From NCBI RefSeq assembly GCF_900114345.1, contig NZ_FOZJ01000002.1:806001-870000 (forward strand): a DNA stretch of 64,000 bases. Reading direction: 5' to 3'. Shown here piece after piece: positions 1-10,078 of this stretch; position 1 is the stretch's first letter; every line of letters starts with the position of its first letter. The stretch is from Microbacterium sp. cf046 (GTDB lineage: Bacteria; Actinomycetota; Actinomycetes; Actinomycetales; Microbacteriaceae). Position numbers and translations under genes: made by a program. The notes below the pieces were generated by a model. The model worked only from the letters and a program-made list of their open reading frames with translations, was not told the origin of the DNA and did no database searches.

Positions 1-749
1 ACGGAGATGAGCTGACCGCCCACCGCGAGCCGGGTGTCGGTGAGCGCGAACTCGTCTCCCTCGAACGCGATCGTGGCATCCCGCTGAGCGGCGGCCGCGC
101 GCAGCACGTCAGCGGCGGCGCGATCCTGGCGGGCCGAGACGACGGCGGCGCCGGTCTTGATGATTCCGGATTTGACATCGGCGATCTCGCGGATGGTGTC
201 GCCGAGCCGGTCGGCGTGGTCGATGTCGATCGGCGCGAACACCGCGACGTCTCCGTCGGCCGTGTTGGTCGAATCCCACGAGCCGCCCATGCCGACCTCG
301 AGCACGAGCACATCGATCGGGGCGTCGGCGAACGCCACGAAGGCGAGCACGGTGAGCAGCTCGAAGAAGGTCAGCGGCGCATCGTCGGCGGCTGCGAGTT
401 CGGCGTCGACGAGGTCGACGAACGGCTGGATCTCGTCCCACGCGTCCGCCACGGCTGCGTCGGCGACCGGCTCGCCGTCGATCATGATCCGCTCCGTGAA
501 CCGCTCCAGGTGCGGACTCGTGAACAGTCCGGTGCGCAGGCCGTGCGCTCGGATCAGGCTCTCGATGATGCGACTCGTCGAGGTCTTGCCGTTGGTGCCG
601 GTGACGTGGACGACGCGATACGTCCGCTGCGGGTCATCGAGCAGCTCGAGAACCCGTCTCGTACGCTCGACTCGCGGCTGCACCCAACGCTCGCCCTGCC
701 GCTCGAGCAGCGCAGCGTAGACCGCATCGGCGCGACTGCGATCGCTCAT
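1..749 (-). CDS. folC: Folylpolyglutamate synthase / dihydrofolate synthase, C-terminus missing (window edge)
   Basis: This Mur-ligase-type enzyme adds glutamate to dihydropteroate or folates using ATP, in the cytoplasm. Translated by hand from the minus strand it begins [10 protein letters not shown] and carries the ATP-binding loop TGTNGKTS at about residues 50-57, followed by the family segment [11 protein letters not shown]. About 249 residues are inside the window; the family is usually 430-470 residues long, so the rest lies beyond position 1. The ATG overlaps the ileS stop codon as ATGA, so it is the second gene of the ileS operon and probably shares the ileS T-box control by translational coupling. 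I am sure of the family. Whether it does both the DHFS and FPGS reactions cannot be read from this part. Confidence 0.93.
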   Translation of the reverse strand, partial: MSDRSRADAVYAALLERQGERWVQPRVERTRRVLELLDDPQRTYRVVHVTGTNGKTSTSRIIESLIRAHGLRTGLFTSPHLERFTERIMIDGEPVADAAVADAWDEIQPFVDLVDAELAAADDAPLTFFELLTVLAFVAFADAPIDVLVLEVGMGGSWDSTNTADGDVAVFAPIDIDHADRLGDTIREIADVKSGIIKTGAAVVSARQDRAAADVLRAAAAQRDATIAFEGDEFALTDTRLAVGGQLIS

Positions 750-3700
750 TTCGACACCTCGACCTTCGTGACCGACACCGTGAACGGCCCGGCGTTGGCG
801 AAGGTCCCCTTGTTGAATTCCACGGAGTGGTCCGCAGCATCGGAGGACCCGACGCCGTCGCCCATGAGGGACGCACCACCGGCATCCGTCACCGAGTGCT
901 CGAGCGCGAGGGTCTCCCCCGCCACGTCGGCCAGGTCGAACGCAGACGCCACGGCCTCCCTGTCGGCCGACGAGGAGAACGCGAGTGCGAGTCGGATGCG
1001 GTCGCTCACTTCGAAACCGGCGGCCTTGCGGGTGTCCTGCACCGCGCGGATGACGTCGCGTGCCAGCCCCTCGGCCTCCAGCTCCGGGGTCGCCGCGGTG
1101 TCGAGCAGCACGAAACCGCCGCCGGGCAGCACCGCGAGTGCCTCCCCCTCGGGCCGGCCGGTCGTCTCGAGCACGAGCTCGTACTCGCCCGGCTGCAGCG
1201 CGATCGCACCTGCCGTGACGACACCGTCGGCCTCGGACCAGTCACCGGCCTTGGCCGCCTGGATCGCCTGCTGCACCTGCTTGCCGAGCCGCGGCCCCGC
1301 CGCGCGGGCGTTGACGGAAAGGCGGTTGGAGATGCCGTATGCCGAGGCGGTGTCCTCCTGCAGGTCGACGAGCTCGACGGCCTTCACGTTCAGCTCATCT
1401 CGCAGGATGTCCTCGAACTGCGCCAGGGCGGAAGCCCCGGCCACGACGACTGTGAGGCGCGCCAGCGGCAGGCGCACACGCTTGCCCTCGCGCTTGCGCA
1501 GTGCGTTCGCGACCGAGGACACGTCGCGCACGGCATCCATCGCCGCCCGGATGTCGTCGGCCGCGGGGAATGCGTCGGCGTCCGGCCAGTCCTGCAGATG
1601 CACGCTGCGACCGCCGGTGAGCCCCTGCCACACCCGCTCCGAGACGAGCGGGATCAGCGGCGCCGCCACGCGAGTCAGTGTCTCCAGGACGGTGTAAAGC
1701 GTGTCGAACGCCTCGCGGCTCTTCGGGTCGTCGGTCACTCCGACCCAGAACCGGTCGCGTGAGCGCCGGATGTACCAGTTGGTCAGCGCCTCGCCGAAGT
1801 CGCGGAGCTTCGCCGCGGCCGTCGTCGAGTCGAGTCCCTCCAGATCGAGGGCCACTTCGCGGACCAGATCGCCGGCCAGCGCCAGGATGTACCGGTCGAG
1901 CACATCGGTGGAATCGGTGCGCCAGGTGGCCTCGTATCCCCGGCCGCCCGGTCCACCGGCGGCATTCGCGTACGTCGAGAAGAAGTACCACGCGTTCCAC
2001 AGCGGGAGCATGAACTCGCGCACGCCGGCGCGGATCCCCTCCTCCGTGACGATGAGGTTGCCACCGCGCAGCACGGAGCTCGCCATCAGGAACCAGCGCA
2101 TCGCGTCGGAGCCGTCGCGGTCGAACACCTCTGAGACGTCCGGGTAGTTGCGCAGCGACTTGGACATCTTCTGACCGTCGCTGCCGAGCACGATGCCATG
2201 GCAGCTGACGCCGGTGAACGCCGGACGGTCGAACAGCGCGCCGGAGAGCACGTGCATCAGGTAGAACCAGCCGCGCGTCTGGCCGATGTACTCGACGATG
2301 AAGTCCGCGGGCGAGTGCTCGTCGAACCAGTCGTGGTTCTCGAACGGATAATGCACCTGCGCGAACGGCATGGACCCCGAATCGAACCAGACATCCAGCA
2401 CATCCTCGATCCGGCGCATCGTGCTCGCACCGGTCGGGTCGTCGGGGTTCGGGCGGGTCAGATCGTCGATGTACGGACGGTGCAGGTCGACCTCGCCGGC
2501 GCTGTTGCGTGGGAGGCGTCCGAAGTCGCGTTCCAGGTCGGCGAGCGACCCGTACGCGTCGACGCGCGGGTGCGCGGGATCATCGCTCTTCCAAATCGGG
2601 ATCGGCGAGCCCCAGTAGCGGTTGCGACTGATCGACCAGTCGCGCGCCCCTTTGAGCCACTTGCCGAACTGCCCGTCCTTGACGTTGTCGGGAACCCACG
2701 TGATCTGCTGGTTGAGCTCGACCAGTCGGTCTTTGAAATCCGTGACCCGGACGAACCAGCTCGAGACCGCCTTGTAGATGAGCGGGTTGCGGCAGCGCCA
2801 GCAGTGCGGGTACGAGTGCTCGTAGCTTGCGAGCCGCACGAGGCGGCCGTCCTGGCGGAGGATGCGCACGAGGGGCGTGTTCGCATCCATCCACAGCTCA
2901 CCGGCCACATCCGTCACTGCGGGGAGGAACCGGCCGCCGTCGTCGAGGCTCAGGATCGTGGGGATGCCGGCCGCCTCGGCGACGCGCTGGTCGTCCTCGC
3001 CGAACGCGGGCGCCTGGTGCACGATGCCGGTGCCGTCGCTGGTCGTCACGTAGTCGTCGACGAGGATGCGCCACGCGTTCTGCGTGCCCCAGACCTCGGC
3101 GTCGGCGTAGTAGTCGAACAGGCGGTCGTAGTGCACGTCGGCGAGATCCGCGCCCATGTGCACAGCCTCGACCGCGGCCGCGGCATCCTCGGCGGTCTCG
3201 TACCCGAGGTCCTTCGCGTAGTTCGCCAGCAGCTCCTCGGCGAGGAGATAGCGATGCGACTCGGCCTCGGCGCGCTGATCGCTGTGGCCGTCCGGCGCGT
3301 GATGCACGTCGGCTGCGCCGAGCGGTCCGCCGGGGACGACGACGTATCGGATGCCGGGGCCGACGGCCAATGCGAGGTTGGTCGGCAGGGTCCAGGGCGT
3401 GGTGGTCCAGGCGAGCGCCCGCACCGCGGTGAGTCCGAGTGCCTCGGCCTTGACGCCGACCAGCGGAAAGGTCACCGTCACGGAGGGGTCCTGGCGCATC
3501 TTGTACACGTCGTCGTCCATGCGCAGCTCGTGGCTGGAAAGCGGGGTCTGGTCGCGCCAGCAGTACGGCAGGACGCGGTAGCCCTCGTAGGCGAGGCCCT
3601 TGTCGTACAGGGTCTTGAACGCCCACAGGACGCTTTCCATGTAGTCGGTGTCGAGCGTCTTGTACCCGCGCTCGAAGTCGACCCATCGCGCCTGCCTCGT

Positions 3701-4120
3701 GACGTAGTCCTCCCAATCGTGGGTGTAGGCCAGCACGGACTCCCGCGCCTTCGCGTTGAAGGTCGCGACGCCCATCCGCTCGATCTCCTCCTTCTCGGTG
3801 ATGCCGAGCTCCTTCATCACCTCGAGTTCGGCCGGCAGGCCGTGCGTGTCCCACCCGAAGACGCGATCGACGCGGTTGCCGCGCATCGTCTGGAAGCGCG
3901 GGAAGAGGTCCTTCGCGTACCCGGTGAGCAGGTGCCCGTAGTGCGGCAGACCGTTGGCGAACGGAGGCCCGTCGTAGAAGACCCACTCCGGCGCGCCCTC
4001 GCGGTTCTCGATCGACGCCCGGAAGGTGTCGTCGGCCTTCCAGTAATCGATGACCTCGCGCTCGATCGCAGGGAATCGGGGGCTCGGCGGGACGTCGGGT
4101 CCGGTCTTGGGGTAGGTCAT
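746..4120 (-). CDS. ileS: Isoleucyl-tRNA synthetase, long eukaryote-type (IleS2) form
   Basis: It charges tRNA-Ile with isoleucine in the cytoplasm. At 1124 residues it is much longer than the common bacterial type of about 930. The class I signature HIGH appears as PHYGH at residues 59-63, and KMSKS is at about 651-655. The large CP1 editing region lies between them, and the anticodon-binding domain (start [14 protein letters not shown]) follows. Length and the PHYGH variant fit the IleS2 group, which also includes the mycobacterial enzyme and is generally tolerant to mupirocin; tolerance here is an inference. The ATG at 4120 has GGAG five bases upstream, and that Shine-Dalgarno site sits at the end of the T-box leader. 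folC follows with an ATGA overlap. Confidence 0.97.
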   Translation of the reverse strand: MTYPKTGPDVPPSPRFPAIEREVIDYWKADDTFRASIENREGAPEWVFYDGPPFANGLPHYGHLLTGYAKDLFPRFQTMRGNRVDRVFGWDTHGLPAELEVMKELGITEKEEIERMGVATFNAKARESVLAYTHDWEDYVTRQARWVDFERGYKTLDTDYMESVLWAFKTLYDKGLAYEGYRVLPYCWRDQTPLSSHELRMDDDVYKMRQDPSVTVTFPLVGVKAEALGLTAVRALAWTTTPWTLPTNLALAVGPGIRYVVVPGGPLGAADVHHAPDGHSDQRAEAESHRYLLAEELLANYAKDLGYETAEDAAAAVEAVHMGADLADVHYDRLFDYYADAEVWGTQNAWRILVDDYVTTSDGTGIVHQAPAFGEDDQRVAEAAGIPTILSLDDGGRFLPAVTDVAGELWMDANTPLVRILRQDGRLVRLASYEHSYPHCWRCRNPLIYKAVSSWFVRVTDFKDRLVELNQQITWVPDNVKDGQFGKWLKGARDWSISRNRYWGSPIPIWKSDDPAHPRVDAYGSLADLERDFGRLPRNSAGEVDLHRPYIDDLTRPNPDDPTGASTMRRIEDVLDVWFDSGSMPFAQVHYPFENHDWFDEHSPADFIVEYIGQTRGWFYLMHVLSGALFDRPAFTGVSCHGIVLGSDGQKMSKSLRNYPDVSEVFDRDGSDAMRWFLMASSVLRGGNLIVTEEGIRAGVREFMLPLWNAWYFFSTYANAAGGPGGRGYEATWRTDSTDVLDRYILALAGDLVREVALDLEGLDSTTAAAKLRDFGEALTNWYIRRSRDRFWVGVTDDPKSREAFDTLYTVLETLTRVAAPLIPLVSERVWQGLTGGRSVHLQDWPDADAFPAADDIRAAMDAVRDVSSVANALRKREGKRVRLPLARLTVVVAGASALAQFEDILRDELNVKAVELVDLQEDTASAYGISNRLSVNARAAGPRLGKQVQQAIQAAKAGDWSEADGVVTAGAIALQPGEYELVLETTGRPEGEALAVLPGGGFVLLDTAATPELEAEGLARDVIRAVQDTRKAAGFEVSDRIRLALAFSSSADREAVASAFDLADVAGETLALEHSVTDAGGASLMGDGVGSSDAADHSVEFNKGTFANAGPFTVSVTKVEVSK

Positions 4121-4350
4121 GTCACTCCAGCAGGTCGCATCGCTTCCTGCGAGGACGACCCTGCCGATCGGAAGGACCGCGGTACCACCCCGCGTTGCCC
4201 GGTGCCGATCTTGCGATCGGATCCCGAGCCTCTTTCACTGCGGCTGTGACGGGCCTGCTCCGTCCGGTTCTAGTGACATCGGTGCCCGACGTTCCGAGGT
4301 TCGATGCGTTCTTCCGGAAGCTCCCCGGTGATGGCCGGATCGATGCTGCT
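4121..4350 (-). promoter_or_regulatory. T-box riboswitch leader of ileS (translational type)
   Basis: On the minus strand the leader contains the T-box core GGGGTGGTACCGCGG. Its UGGU (4187-4184) can pair with the ACCA end of uncharged tRNA-Ile. A candidate isoleucine specifier codon AUC lies at 4332-4330, just before an actinobacterial-type stretch GGGGAGCTTCCGGAAG. No U-tract terminator precedes the gene. Instead the Shine-Dalgarno GGAG (4128-4125) lies immediately after CGACCTGC, which can pair with upstream GCAGGGTCG, so control of ribosome access fits the known actinobacterial ileS T-boxes. Uncharged tRNA-Ile would open the site. The assignment is strong; the exact stem borders are inferred. 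Confidence 0.9.
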
Positions 4351-4356
4351 AGCTCG

Positions 4357-4362
4357 ATTCTA
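4357..4362 (-). promoter_or_regulatory. -10 box of the ileS/folC operon
   Basis: TAGAAT on the minus strand places the transcript start near 4350, at the beginning of the T-box leader. No good -35 hexamer is visible. Confidence 0.6.
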
Positions 4363-4382
4363 CGCGCATGGCGCGCGGGCCG

Positions 4383-4388
4383 TAGCGT
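4383..4388 (+). promoter_or_regulatory. Leaderless -10 box of the pentapeptide-repeat gene
   Basis: TAGCGT ends 6 bases before the ATG at 4395, so the mRNA should start at or next to the start codon. Confidence 0.55.
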
Positions 4389-4394
4389 AGGAGC

Positions 4395-5051
4395 ATGGCC
4401 CGCTCCGCTCCCCTGGCCGCACCGCGGCTGTCCGCGCCGGATCTGCCGGCGCGACTCGAGGACGGACCGGTCCTCGCCCGTGCCGGCGACTTCTTCCAGC
4501 TGCGATGGACCGTTCTGGAGAGCCATACGGATGCTGCGCACGCCGAGATCACGGAATGCGAGCTGATCGGCCCGTCGGTCGAACGGCTCGAGCTGACCGG
4601 CGCCGTGCTGGTAGACGTCGAAGTCCGCGATCTGCGCGCCACGACCGTCGGGGGCCGCGGAGCGCGGCTGCGACGCGTGCGCATCGCGGGCGGCCGGATC
4701 GGCACGCTCGACCTCGCAGACGCGGATCTGGACGAGGTCGAGATGCGCGGCGTGCGAATCGATTACGTGTCCCTCGCCGGAGCGCGCGTCGCCGATCTGC
4801 TGATCGCCGATTGCACCATCGGGACGCTCGATATCCCGCAGGCGACCGTCTCCCGCATGGCATTCGCGGAGAGTCGCGCCGACGACGTGGATACGCGGGG
4901 GCTCCAGGCCAAGGACCTCGACCTGCGCGGGCTGGAGGCGGTGTCCTACCTGGATCCCGCGTCCCTTCGCGGCGCCGCGCTTTCGGCGCGCCAGGTCGAG
5001 TACCTCGCGCCGGCCCTGGCCGAGGCACTCGGCATCCGCGTCCTGGATTGA
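4395..5051 (+). CDS. Pentapeptide-repeat protein
   Basis: This is a 218-residue protein with no signal peptide or membrane segment. From about residue 50 to 190 it has repeating A(D/N)LxX-like five-residue units, for example LTGAVLVDVEVRDL and LADADLDEVEMRG, which should fold as a right-handed quadrilateral beta helix. Members of this family include gyrase-protecting DNA mimics such as MfpA and Qnr as well as many proteins of unknown role. The surface acidity is moderate, so a DNA-mimic role is possible but unproven. The gene is divergent from ileS and appears leaderless. The function is unknown; only the fold is supported. Confidence 0.8.
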   Translation: MARSAPLAAPRLSAPDLPARLEDGPVLARAGDFFQLRWTVLESHTDAAHAEITECELIGPSVERLELTGAVLVDVEVRDLRATTVGGRGARLRRVRIAGGRIGTLDLADADLDEVEMRGVRIDYVSLAGARVADLLIADCTIGTLDIPQATVSRMAFAESRADDVDTRGLQAKDLDLRGLEAVSYLDPASLRGAALSARQVEYLAPALAEALGIRVLD

Positions 5052-5059
5052 TCCGCCTG

Positions 5060-5527
5060 CTACGGCGATGGGGGCAGAGGCAGGAAGTCCGGCGCGGTGC
5101 GTTCGTCGCCGTGCACCCGGATCACCGCGACCCTCCCGGTGCTCTCCCAGTCGTCGTAGTCGTCCCACAGCGCGAAGACGCCGTCCGGACCCGTCGCCTC
5201 CCGCATCCCGGCGAACCATTCGACGTACGCGGGGTCGGAGCGCGTGGCATCGGGGAACGGCGCCGCGCGCCCGCCGAGCTCGTCGGCCAGGGACTCCACG
5301 GTCCAGTCGCGTCGCCCATCGCCGAAGATGTCCTGGTCACGGCCGGACGTATACGAGAGCAGCTGATCGCGCTCCCGGTCCGGCTCGTCGCCGGCACGGC
5401 TCGCATACACGCGACAGCGCCAGTGCCCCGTCGCGTAGAAGTTCGCGCGGACCCGGAGGCCCTGCATGCCCCGCTCGTGCAGGCGCGTGACCGCATCGAA
5501 GATGAGGGTCGAAGGCTTGACCACCAC
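5060..5527 (-). CDS. Hypothetical protein, divergent from valS
   Basis: A 155-residue soluble protein that I do not recognise. The open frame reaches further upstream, but the GTG at 5527 is preferred because GGAGGGAGG lies 6 bases ahead of it on the minus strand. The upstream ATGs have no ribosome site and would overlap the valS promoter. Aromatic and acidic clusters are visible (FALWDDYDDWE), as is a central RANFYATGHWRCRVY segment, and the protein ends in a proline-rich tail. It converges with the pentapeptide gene, with an 8-base gap between them. It has ordinary host-like codon use, so it is probably a real lineage gene. Confidence 0.7.
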   Translation of the reverse strand: MVVKPSTLIFDAVTRLHERGMQGLRVRANFYATGHWRCRVYASRAGDEPDRERDQLLSYTSGRDQDIFGDGRRDWTVESLADELGGRAAPFPDATRSDPAYVEWFAGMREATGPDGVFALWDDYDDWESTGRVAVIRVHGDERTAPDFLPLPPSP

Positions 5528-5581
5528 GATCGCCTCCCTCCGGTGCCCCTCCATCATCGTGCAGCACTCAGACTGCGCGGG

Positions 5582-5587
5582 TAGAAT
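5582..5587 (+). promoter_or_regulatory. -10 box of valS
   Basis: TAGAAT places the valS transcript start near 5594 and gives a leader of about 55 bases. No T-box sequence is visible in it. Confidence 0.5.
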
Positions 5588-5650
5588 CGCGTCACATCCC
5601 ACACTCAGGCACGCTCACACAGTGCCGCACATATCGCACAGGAGACCCTC

Positions 5651-8230
5651 ATGGCCGACGCGCACATTCCCGACAAGCCCGCTCTCGAAGGTCTCGAAGC
5701 GAAGTGGTCGCAGCGGTGGGATGAAGAGGGGACGTACCTGTTCGATCGGCTGCGCGCAGCCGAGGCAGGACGCGCGGGCACCTACTCGGTGGACACGCCC
5801 CCGCCGACCGCGAGCGGCAGTCTGCACATCGGGCACGTCTTCTCGTTCACCCACACCGACATCAAGGTGCGGTACGAGCGGATGCGGGGCAAGTCGGTCT
5901 TCTACCCCATGGGCTGGGACGACAACGGCCTGCCGACCGAGCGTCGCGTGCAGAACTACTACGGAGTGCGGTGCGACCCGTCGCTCGCCTACCGGCAGGA
6001 CTTCACCCCGCCCTACGAAGGCGGCGACAACAAGAGCTCCCGCGCGGCCGACCAGGTGCCGATCAGCCGGCGCAATTTCATCGAGCTGTGCGAGAAGCTC
6101 ACGGTGCAGGACGAGGTCGCCTTCGAGGAGCTGTTCCGCCAGCTCGGCCTGAGCGTGGACTGGACGCAGACCTACCGCACCATCTCGGACGACACGATGC
6201 GCACGAGCCAGCGCGCGTTCCTGCGCAATCTCGAGCGGGGCGAGGCGTACCAGGCGATGGCCCCGACCCTGTGGGACATCGATTTCCGATCCGCGATCGC
6301 CCAGGCCGAGCTCGAGGATCGGGACCAGCCCGCGGCATACCACCGGGTCGCGTTCCACAGGAGCGACGGTGCCGGGGACGTCCACATCGAGACCACACGC
6401 CCCGAGCTGCTCGCAGCGTGCGTCGCGCTCGTCGCCCACCCCGATGACGAGCGGTACCAGCCGCTGTTCGGCACGACGGTGCGCACGCCGCTCTTCGAGG
6501 TCGAGGTGCCGATCGTCGCCCACCCGCTCGCCCAGCCCGACAAGGGCTCGGGAATCGCGATGATCTGCACCTTCGGCGATGTGACTGACATCATCTGGTG
6601 GCGCGAGCTCGACCTGCCGAACCGGACGATCCTCGGCGCCGACGGACGCGTGCTCGCGGAGGCGCCGGACGTCATCGTGACGGACGGTGCGAAGGCCGCG
6701 TACGCCGAGCTCGCAGGCAAGACCGTGTTCAGCGCCAAGAAGCGCGTCGCGGAGCTGCTCGCGGAATCCGGCGAGCTGATCGGCGATCCGAAGCCGTTCA
6801 CGCACGCCGTCAAGTTCTACGAGAAGGGCGATCGTCCGCTGGAGATCGTCTCCACGCGCCAGTGGTACATCCGCAACGGCGCCCGCGACGAGCCCCTGCG
6901 CGAGAAGCTGATCGCCCTCGGGCGGGAAGTGTCGTGGCATCCCGACTTCATGCGCGTCCGCTACGAGAACTGGACGAACGGTCTCACCGGCGACTGGCTC
7001 GTCTCACGCCAGCGGTTCTTCGGCGTGCCGATCCCGGTCTGGTACCGCCTCGACGAGAACGGCGAGCGCGACTATTCGCGCGTGCTCACGCCGGATGCCG
7101 CGCAGCTGCCCGTCGACCCCACGAGCGACGTTCCTCCTGGGTACACCGAATCGCAGCGCGGGGCCGCCGGTGGCTTCGAGGGCGAGAAGGACATCTTCGA
7201 CACCTGGGCGACCTCGTCGCTGACTCCGCAGCTCGCCGGCGGCTGGGAGCGCGACCCCGAGCTGTGGAACCTCGTGGCCCCCTTCGACATGCGCCCGCAG
7301 GGACAGGACATCATCCGCACCTGGCTCTTCTCCACGCTGCTGCGCAGCGCGCTCGAAGACGACCGGGCGCCCTGGACCGATGCCGCCATCTCGGGCTTCA
7401 TCGTCGATCCCGACCGCAAGAAGATGTCCAAGTCGAAGGGGAATGTCGTCACCCCGGCCGACATCCTCGATCAGCATGGCTCGGATGCGGTCCGCTACTG
7501 GGCGGCATCGTCTCGACTCGGCACGGATGCCGCGTTCGACCCGCAGAATCCGACGCAGATCAAGATCGGGCGACGTCTCGCGATCAAGATCCTCAACGCG
7601 GCCAAGTTCGTGCTGTCCTTCCCGGTTCCCGAGGGTGCCGAAGTCACCCACGCCCTGGATGCCTCGATGCTCGCGACGCTCGACGCAGTCGTGCGGGAAG
7701 CCACGAGGGCTCTCCAGGCGTACGACCACGCCCGCGCCCTGGAGGTGACCGAATCGTTCTTCTGGACGTTCTGCGACGACTACCTCGAGCTGGTCAAGGA
7801 GCGCGCCTACGACAGATCGGACATCGGCCAGGCCTCCGCGGCCCTCGCGCTGCGGATCGCCGTTGCCACGCTTCTGCGCCTGTTCGCACCGGTGCTGGCG
7901 TTCGCGTCCGAAGAGGCATGGTCCTGGTTCAACGACGGCTCGGTGCACACGGCCGAATGGCCGGTGCCGCTCGGCATCGAGGGCGACCCCGCCGTGCTGG
8001 TCTCTGTGGGTGAGGCGCTCGTCGGCATCCGGCGGGCGAAGACCGAGGCGAAGGCGTCCCAGAAGACGCCGGTCACCAGCGTGACGATCGCCGCACCCAC
8101 GGCATCCGTGGATCTGCTGCAGGTGGCCGAGGGCGACCTCAAGGCCGTGGGCCGGATCGCCGAGATCACCTACTCGGAGGCCGAGACCGTTTCCGTGTCT
8201 CGGATCGAGCTCGCCCCGCAGGAGGCCTGA
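5651..8230 (+). CDS. valS: Valyl-tRNA synthetase
   Basis: It attaches valine to tRNA-Val in the cytoplasm. The protein has 859 residues. The class I motifs are exact: HIGH at residues 59-62 and KMSKS at 591-595, with the editing domain between and the DALR-type anticodon domain after. GGAGA lies about 9 bases before the ATG. The start of the tRNA-binding C-terminal arm (KTEAKASQKTPV) is present. The downstream 82-residue gene begins one base after the stop. It is oriented opposite to ileS; in mycobacteria valS sits next to folC, so the local order has been rearranged only slightly. Confidence 0.97.
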   Translation: MADAHIPDKPALEGLEAKWSQRWDEEGTYLFDRLRAAEAGRAGTYSVDTPPPTASGSLHIGHVFSFTHTDIKVRYERMRGKSVFYPMGWDDNGLPTERRVQNYYGVRCDPSLAYRQDFTPPYEGGDNKSSRAADQVPISRRNFIELCEKLTVQDEVAFEELFRQLGLSVDWTQTYRTISDDTMRTSQRAFLRNLERGEAYQAMAPTLWDIDFRSAIAQAELEDRDQPAAYHRVAFHRSDGAGDVHIETTRPELLAACVALVAHPDDERYQPLFGTTVRTPLFEVEVPIVAHPLAQPDKGSGIAMICTFGDVTDIIWWRELDLPNRTILGADGRVLAEAPDVIVTDGAKAAYAELAGKTVFSAKKRVAELLAESGELIGDPKPFTHAVKFYEKGDRPLEIVSTRQWYIRNGARDEPLREKLIALGREVSWHPDFMRVRYENWTNGLTGDWLVSRQRFFGVPIPVWYRLDENGERDYSRVLTPDAAQLPVDPTSDVPPGYTESQRGAAGGFEGEKDIFDTWATSSLTPQLAGGWERDPELWNLVAPFDMRPQGQDIIRTWLFSTLLRSALEDDRAPWTDAAISGFIVDPDRKKMSKSKGNVVTPADILDQHGSDAVRYWAASSRLGTDAAFDPQNPTQIKIGRRLAIKILNAAKFVLSFPVPEGAEVTHALDASMLATLDAVVREATRALQAYDHARALEVTESFFWTFCDDYLELVKERAYDRSDIGQASAALALRIAVATLLRLFAPVLAFASEEAWSWFNDGSVHTAEWPVPLGIEGDPAVLVSVGEALVGIRRAKTEAKASQKTPVTSVTIAAPTASVDLLQVAEGDLKAVGRIAEITYSEAETVSVSRIELAPQEA

Positions 8231-8231
8231 C

Positions 8232-8480
8232 ATGCAACTCGGCACCCGATGGACCGCCGGCGGCGATCCGCCCGCGTCGGTGCCCGCAGCGCTGCGGGTG
8301 CAGATCGCCGCGGTGGAGGCGGTGATCCCGGCCGACCAGCTGGGTCAGCCGGCGCCGCGCTGGACCCTCACCTGGCTCGAGGGCAGGCCGATCGCAGAGC
8401 TCGACACCGGCGTGATCGTCAGCCTCGACGAGACCGGCGAGGCAGTCGTCCGGCATGACGAGCAGGACGGGTTCGCGTAA
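8232..8480 (+). CDS. Small conserved-looking protein after valS
   Basis: An 82-residue soluble protein of unknown function. A strong AGGAGG lies inside the end of valS, 8 bases before the ATG, and the gene starts one base after the valS stop. Translation is therefore coupled and the gene is very probably real. The sequence has a short alpha-helical start (SVPAALRVQIAAVEAVIP), then WTLTWLEGRPIAELD and an acidic C-terminus. No motif points to a biochemical role. It converges with the MFS gene 9 bases away. Confidence 0.7.
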   Translation: MQLGTRWTAGGDPPASVPAALRVQIAAVEAVIPADQLGQPAPRWTLTWLEGRPIAELDTGVIVSLDETGEAVVRHDEQDGFA

Positions 8481-8489
8481 CCTGCCGGC

Positions 8490-9866
8490 TCACTCCGCGT
8501 CGGCCTCTGCTTCGGCGCCGGCGCGCTTCGTCCCCACGATGAGCAGCCGGCTCGCAAGGAGGGCTGCCACGAGCACGAAGGCGGCGGCGATCAGGAACGG
8601 CAGTCGCAGGTCGATCCGGGCGACCCAGCCGCCCAAGAGCGTGGCGATCGGGAACAGCCCCCACGTGAGCATGCGGATGATCCCGAGCACACGGCCGAAG
8701 AGATGCGCCGGCACGATCTGCTGTCGCAGGGCTCCCCACGGAACGTTCCAGGTGGAGACGGCGAACGCAAAGAGCGCGTAGGCGAGGACCGCAGTCACGA
8801 CACCGGGGGCGAGTCCGGTGAGGGTCATGGCCACGGCGGCGATGATGTTCGCGGAGAACATCACCCATCCGCGACCGAGCCGGGCCACGATCGCCGGGGC
8901 GACGATCGACCCGATCAGAGCGCCGATGCCGATGCCCGCGGTGACGAAGCCGATCGCTGCGGGCGCCACGTTCTGCTCGTCGAGGAAGTACAGGATCGTG
9001 CCGGCCTGTGCGAATGAGAAGGCGGAGCCCACCAGCGAGGTGAATACGACCATGGCGCGGAGGTAGTGGTTGTGCCAGAGGTACGAGATCGCTTCGCGCG
9101 CGGACACGTTCGACGCGGCCAGCGGCGTCGCGATCGGCTCGGCGGTCGGTCCGCTCACCTCGATGTCGGGTGCGTCGCGGTCTGGCACGCTCGCGCGGTC
9201 CCGCAGCGGCCTCGCGGCGGACAGCGGCAGCATCAGCGCGAGCGCGATGGGCACGAGGTAACCCAGTGCCCCGACCCACAGCGGCAGGGCGAGCGCGACT
9301 GCGAAGAGCACACCGGCGATCGGCGTGGCGATGAAGCTGTCGATCGTGACCTGGGCGGCCTGCATCCGTCCGTTCGCCCGGTCGAGCTGGCGCCTGGTCA
9401 CGACACCGGGGATCACGGCGTTCGTCGCATTGTCGAACAGGGTCTCACCGAGTCCGAACACGAGCGTGCCCAGGAACAGCGTCCAGAGGCTGATCTGGCC
9501 GGTCGCTGTGAGGATCGCCAGCCACAGGGCGACCGCGCCGCGGATGCCGTTTGCGACCGCCATGATGACGCGGCGGTCGAATCGGTCCACCAGCATCCCC
9601 GCCGGAAGACCGAACACGAGCCACGGGAGGAAGGCCAAGGCACCGATGACCGAGATCGCCAGCGGATCGCGGGTGAGCGTCGTCGCGATCAGCGGGACCG
9701 CCGTGCGCCCGAGGCCGTCGGCCAGATTGCTGAAGGCGGCAGCAGTCCAGAGTCTGCCGAAGTCGCGGCCGAGCGGGACCCTGCGTGCCCGCCCGGCCGC
9801 CGTCTTCGACGGTTCGGCACCGTCCGCCGCGTCAGTGGCGGCGTCGGTGTCGGTCGCGTCGCTCAT
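8490..9866 (-). CDS. MFS transporter, probable drug/metabolite exporter
   Basis: A 458-residue inner-membrane protein with about twelve hydrophobic segments. It shows the MFS loop 2-3 signature as [13 protein letters not shown], and a long loop ([12 protein letters not shown] region) between the two halves. It resembles the EntS/multidrug type of exporter; substrate unknown. It is the third gene of an operon behind an ArsR-like regulator and a 71-residue protein. Its ATG overlaps the stop of the small gene as ATGA, with no ribosome site of its own, so expression depends on coupling and on the upstream operator at 10728-10776. Confidence 0.88.
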   Translation of the reverse strand: MSDATDTDAATDAADGAEPSKTAAGRARRVPLGRDFGRLWTAAAFSNLADGLGRTAVPLIATTLTRDPLAISVIGALAFLPWLVFGLPAGMLVDRFDRRVIMAVANGIRGAVALWLAILTATGQISLWTLFLGTLVFGLGETLFDNATNAVIPGVVTRRQLDRANGRMQAAQVTIDSFIATPIAGVLFAVALALPLWVGALGYLVPIALALMLPLSAARPLRDRASVPDRDAPDIEVSGPTAEPIATPLAASNVSAREAISYLWHNHYLRAMVVFTSLVGSAFSFAQAGTILYFLDEQNVAPAAIGFVTAGIGIGALIGSIVAPAIVARLGRGWVMFSANIIAAVAMTLTGLAPGVVTAVLAYALFAFAVSTWNVPWGALRQQIVPAHLFGRVLGIIRMLTWGLFPIATLLGGWVARIDLRLPFLIAAAFVLVAALLASRLLIVGTKRAGAEAEADAE

Positions 9867-10078
9867 CGCGGCAGGATGCCGATCGCGCCACGGGCCTCGG
9901 CGCCCCGACGCGCGGCGTCGAACGCCGACTGCGCCACGGCAGCCTGACGGTGTGCGGCGCCGTTTCGACGCTCGAGCCGCGCTGCGACGTACACGTCGAG
10001 GGCGGATGCTGCGCTCAGCAGCGCGCGCTCGAACGGCGTCGTGCGGGTGAGGGAGCGGGGTGCGGAGATGGCGGTCAT
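9863..10078 (-). CDS. Small protein between regulator and exporter
   Basis: A 71-residue, arginine- and alanine-rich soluble protein without a recognisable domain. GGGAGGACAGCC precedes the ATG at 10078. The start overlaps the regulator stop and the end overlaps the exporter start, both as ATGA, so it is translated as part of the operon. The sequence looks like one amphipathic helix hairpin ([21 protein letters not shown]). The role is unknown; an accessory to the regulator or exporter is only a guess from position. Confidence 0.72.
   Translation of the reverse strand: MTAISAPRSLTRTTPFERALLSAASALDVYVAARLERRNGAAHRQAAVAQSAFDAARRGAEARGAIGILPR

Noticed and set aside
4122..5219. A 365-residue minus-strand frame over the T-box
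   Set aside because: It lies over the ileS leader and antisense to the pentapeptide gene, and it would not allow the leader fold.
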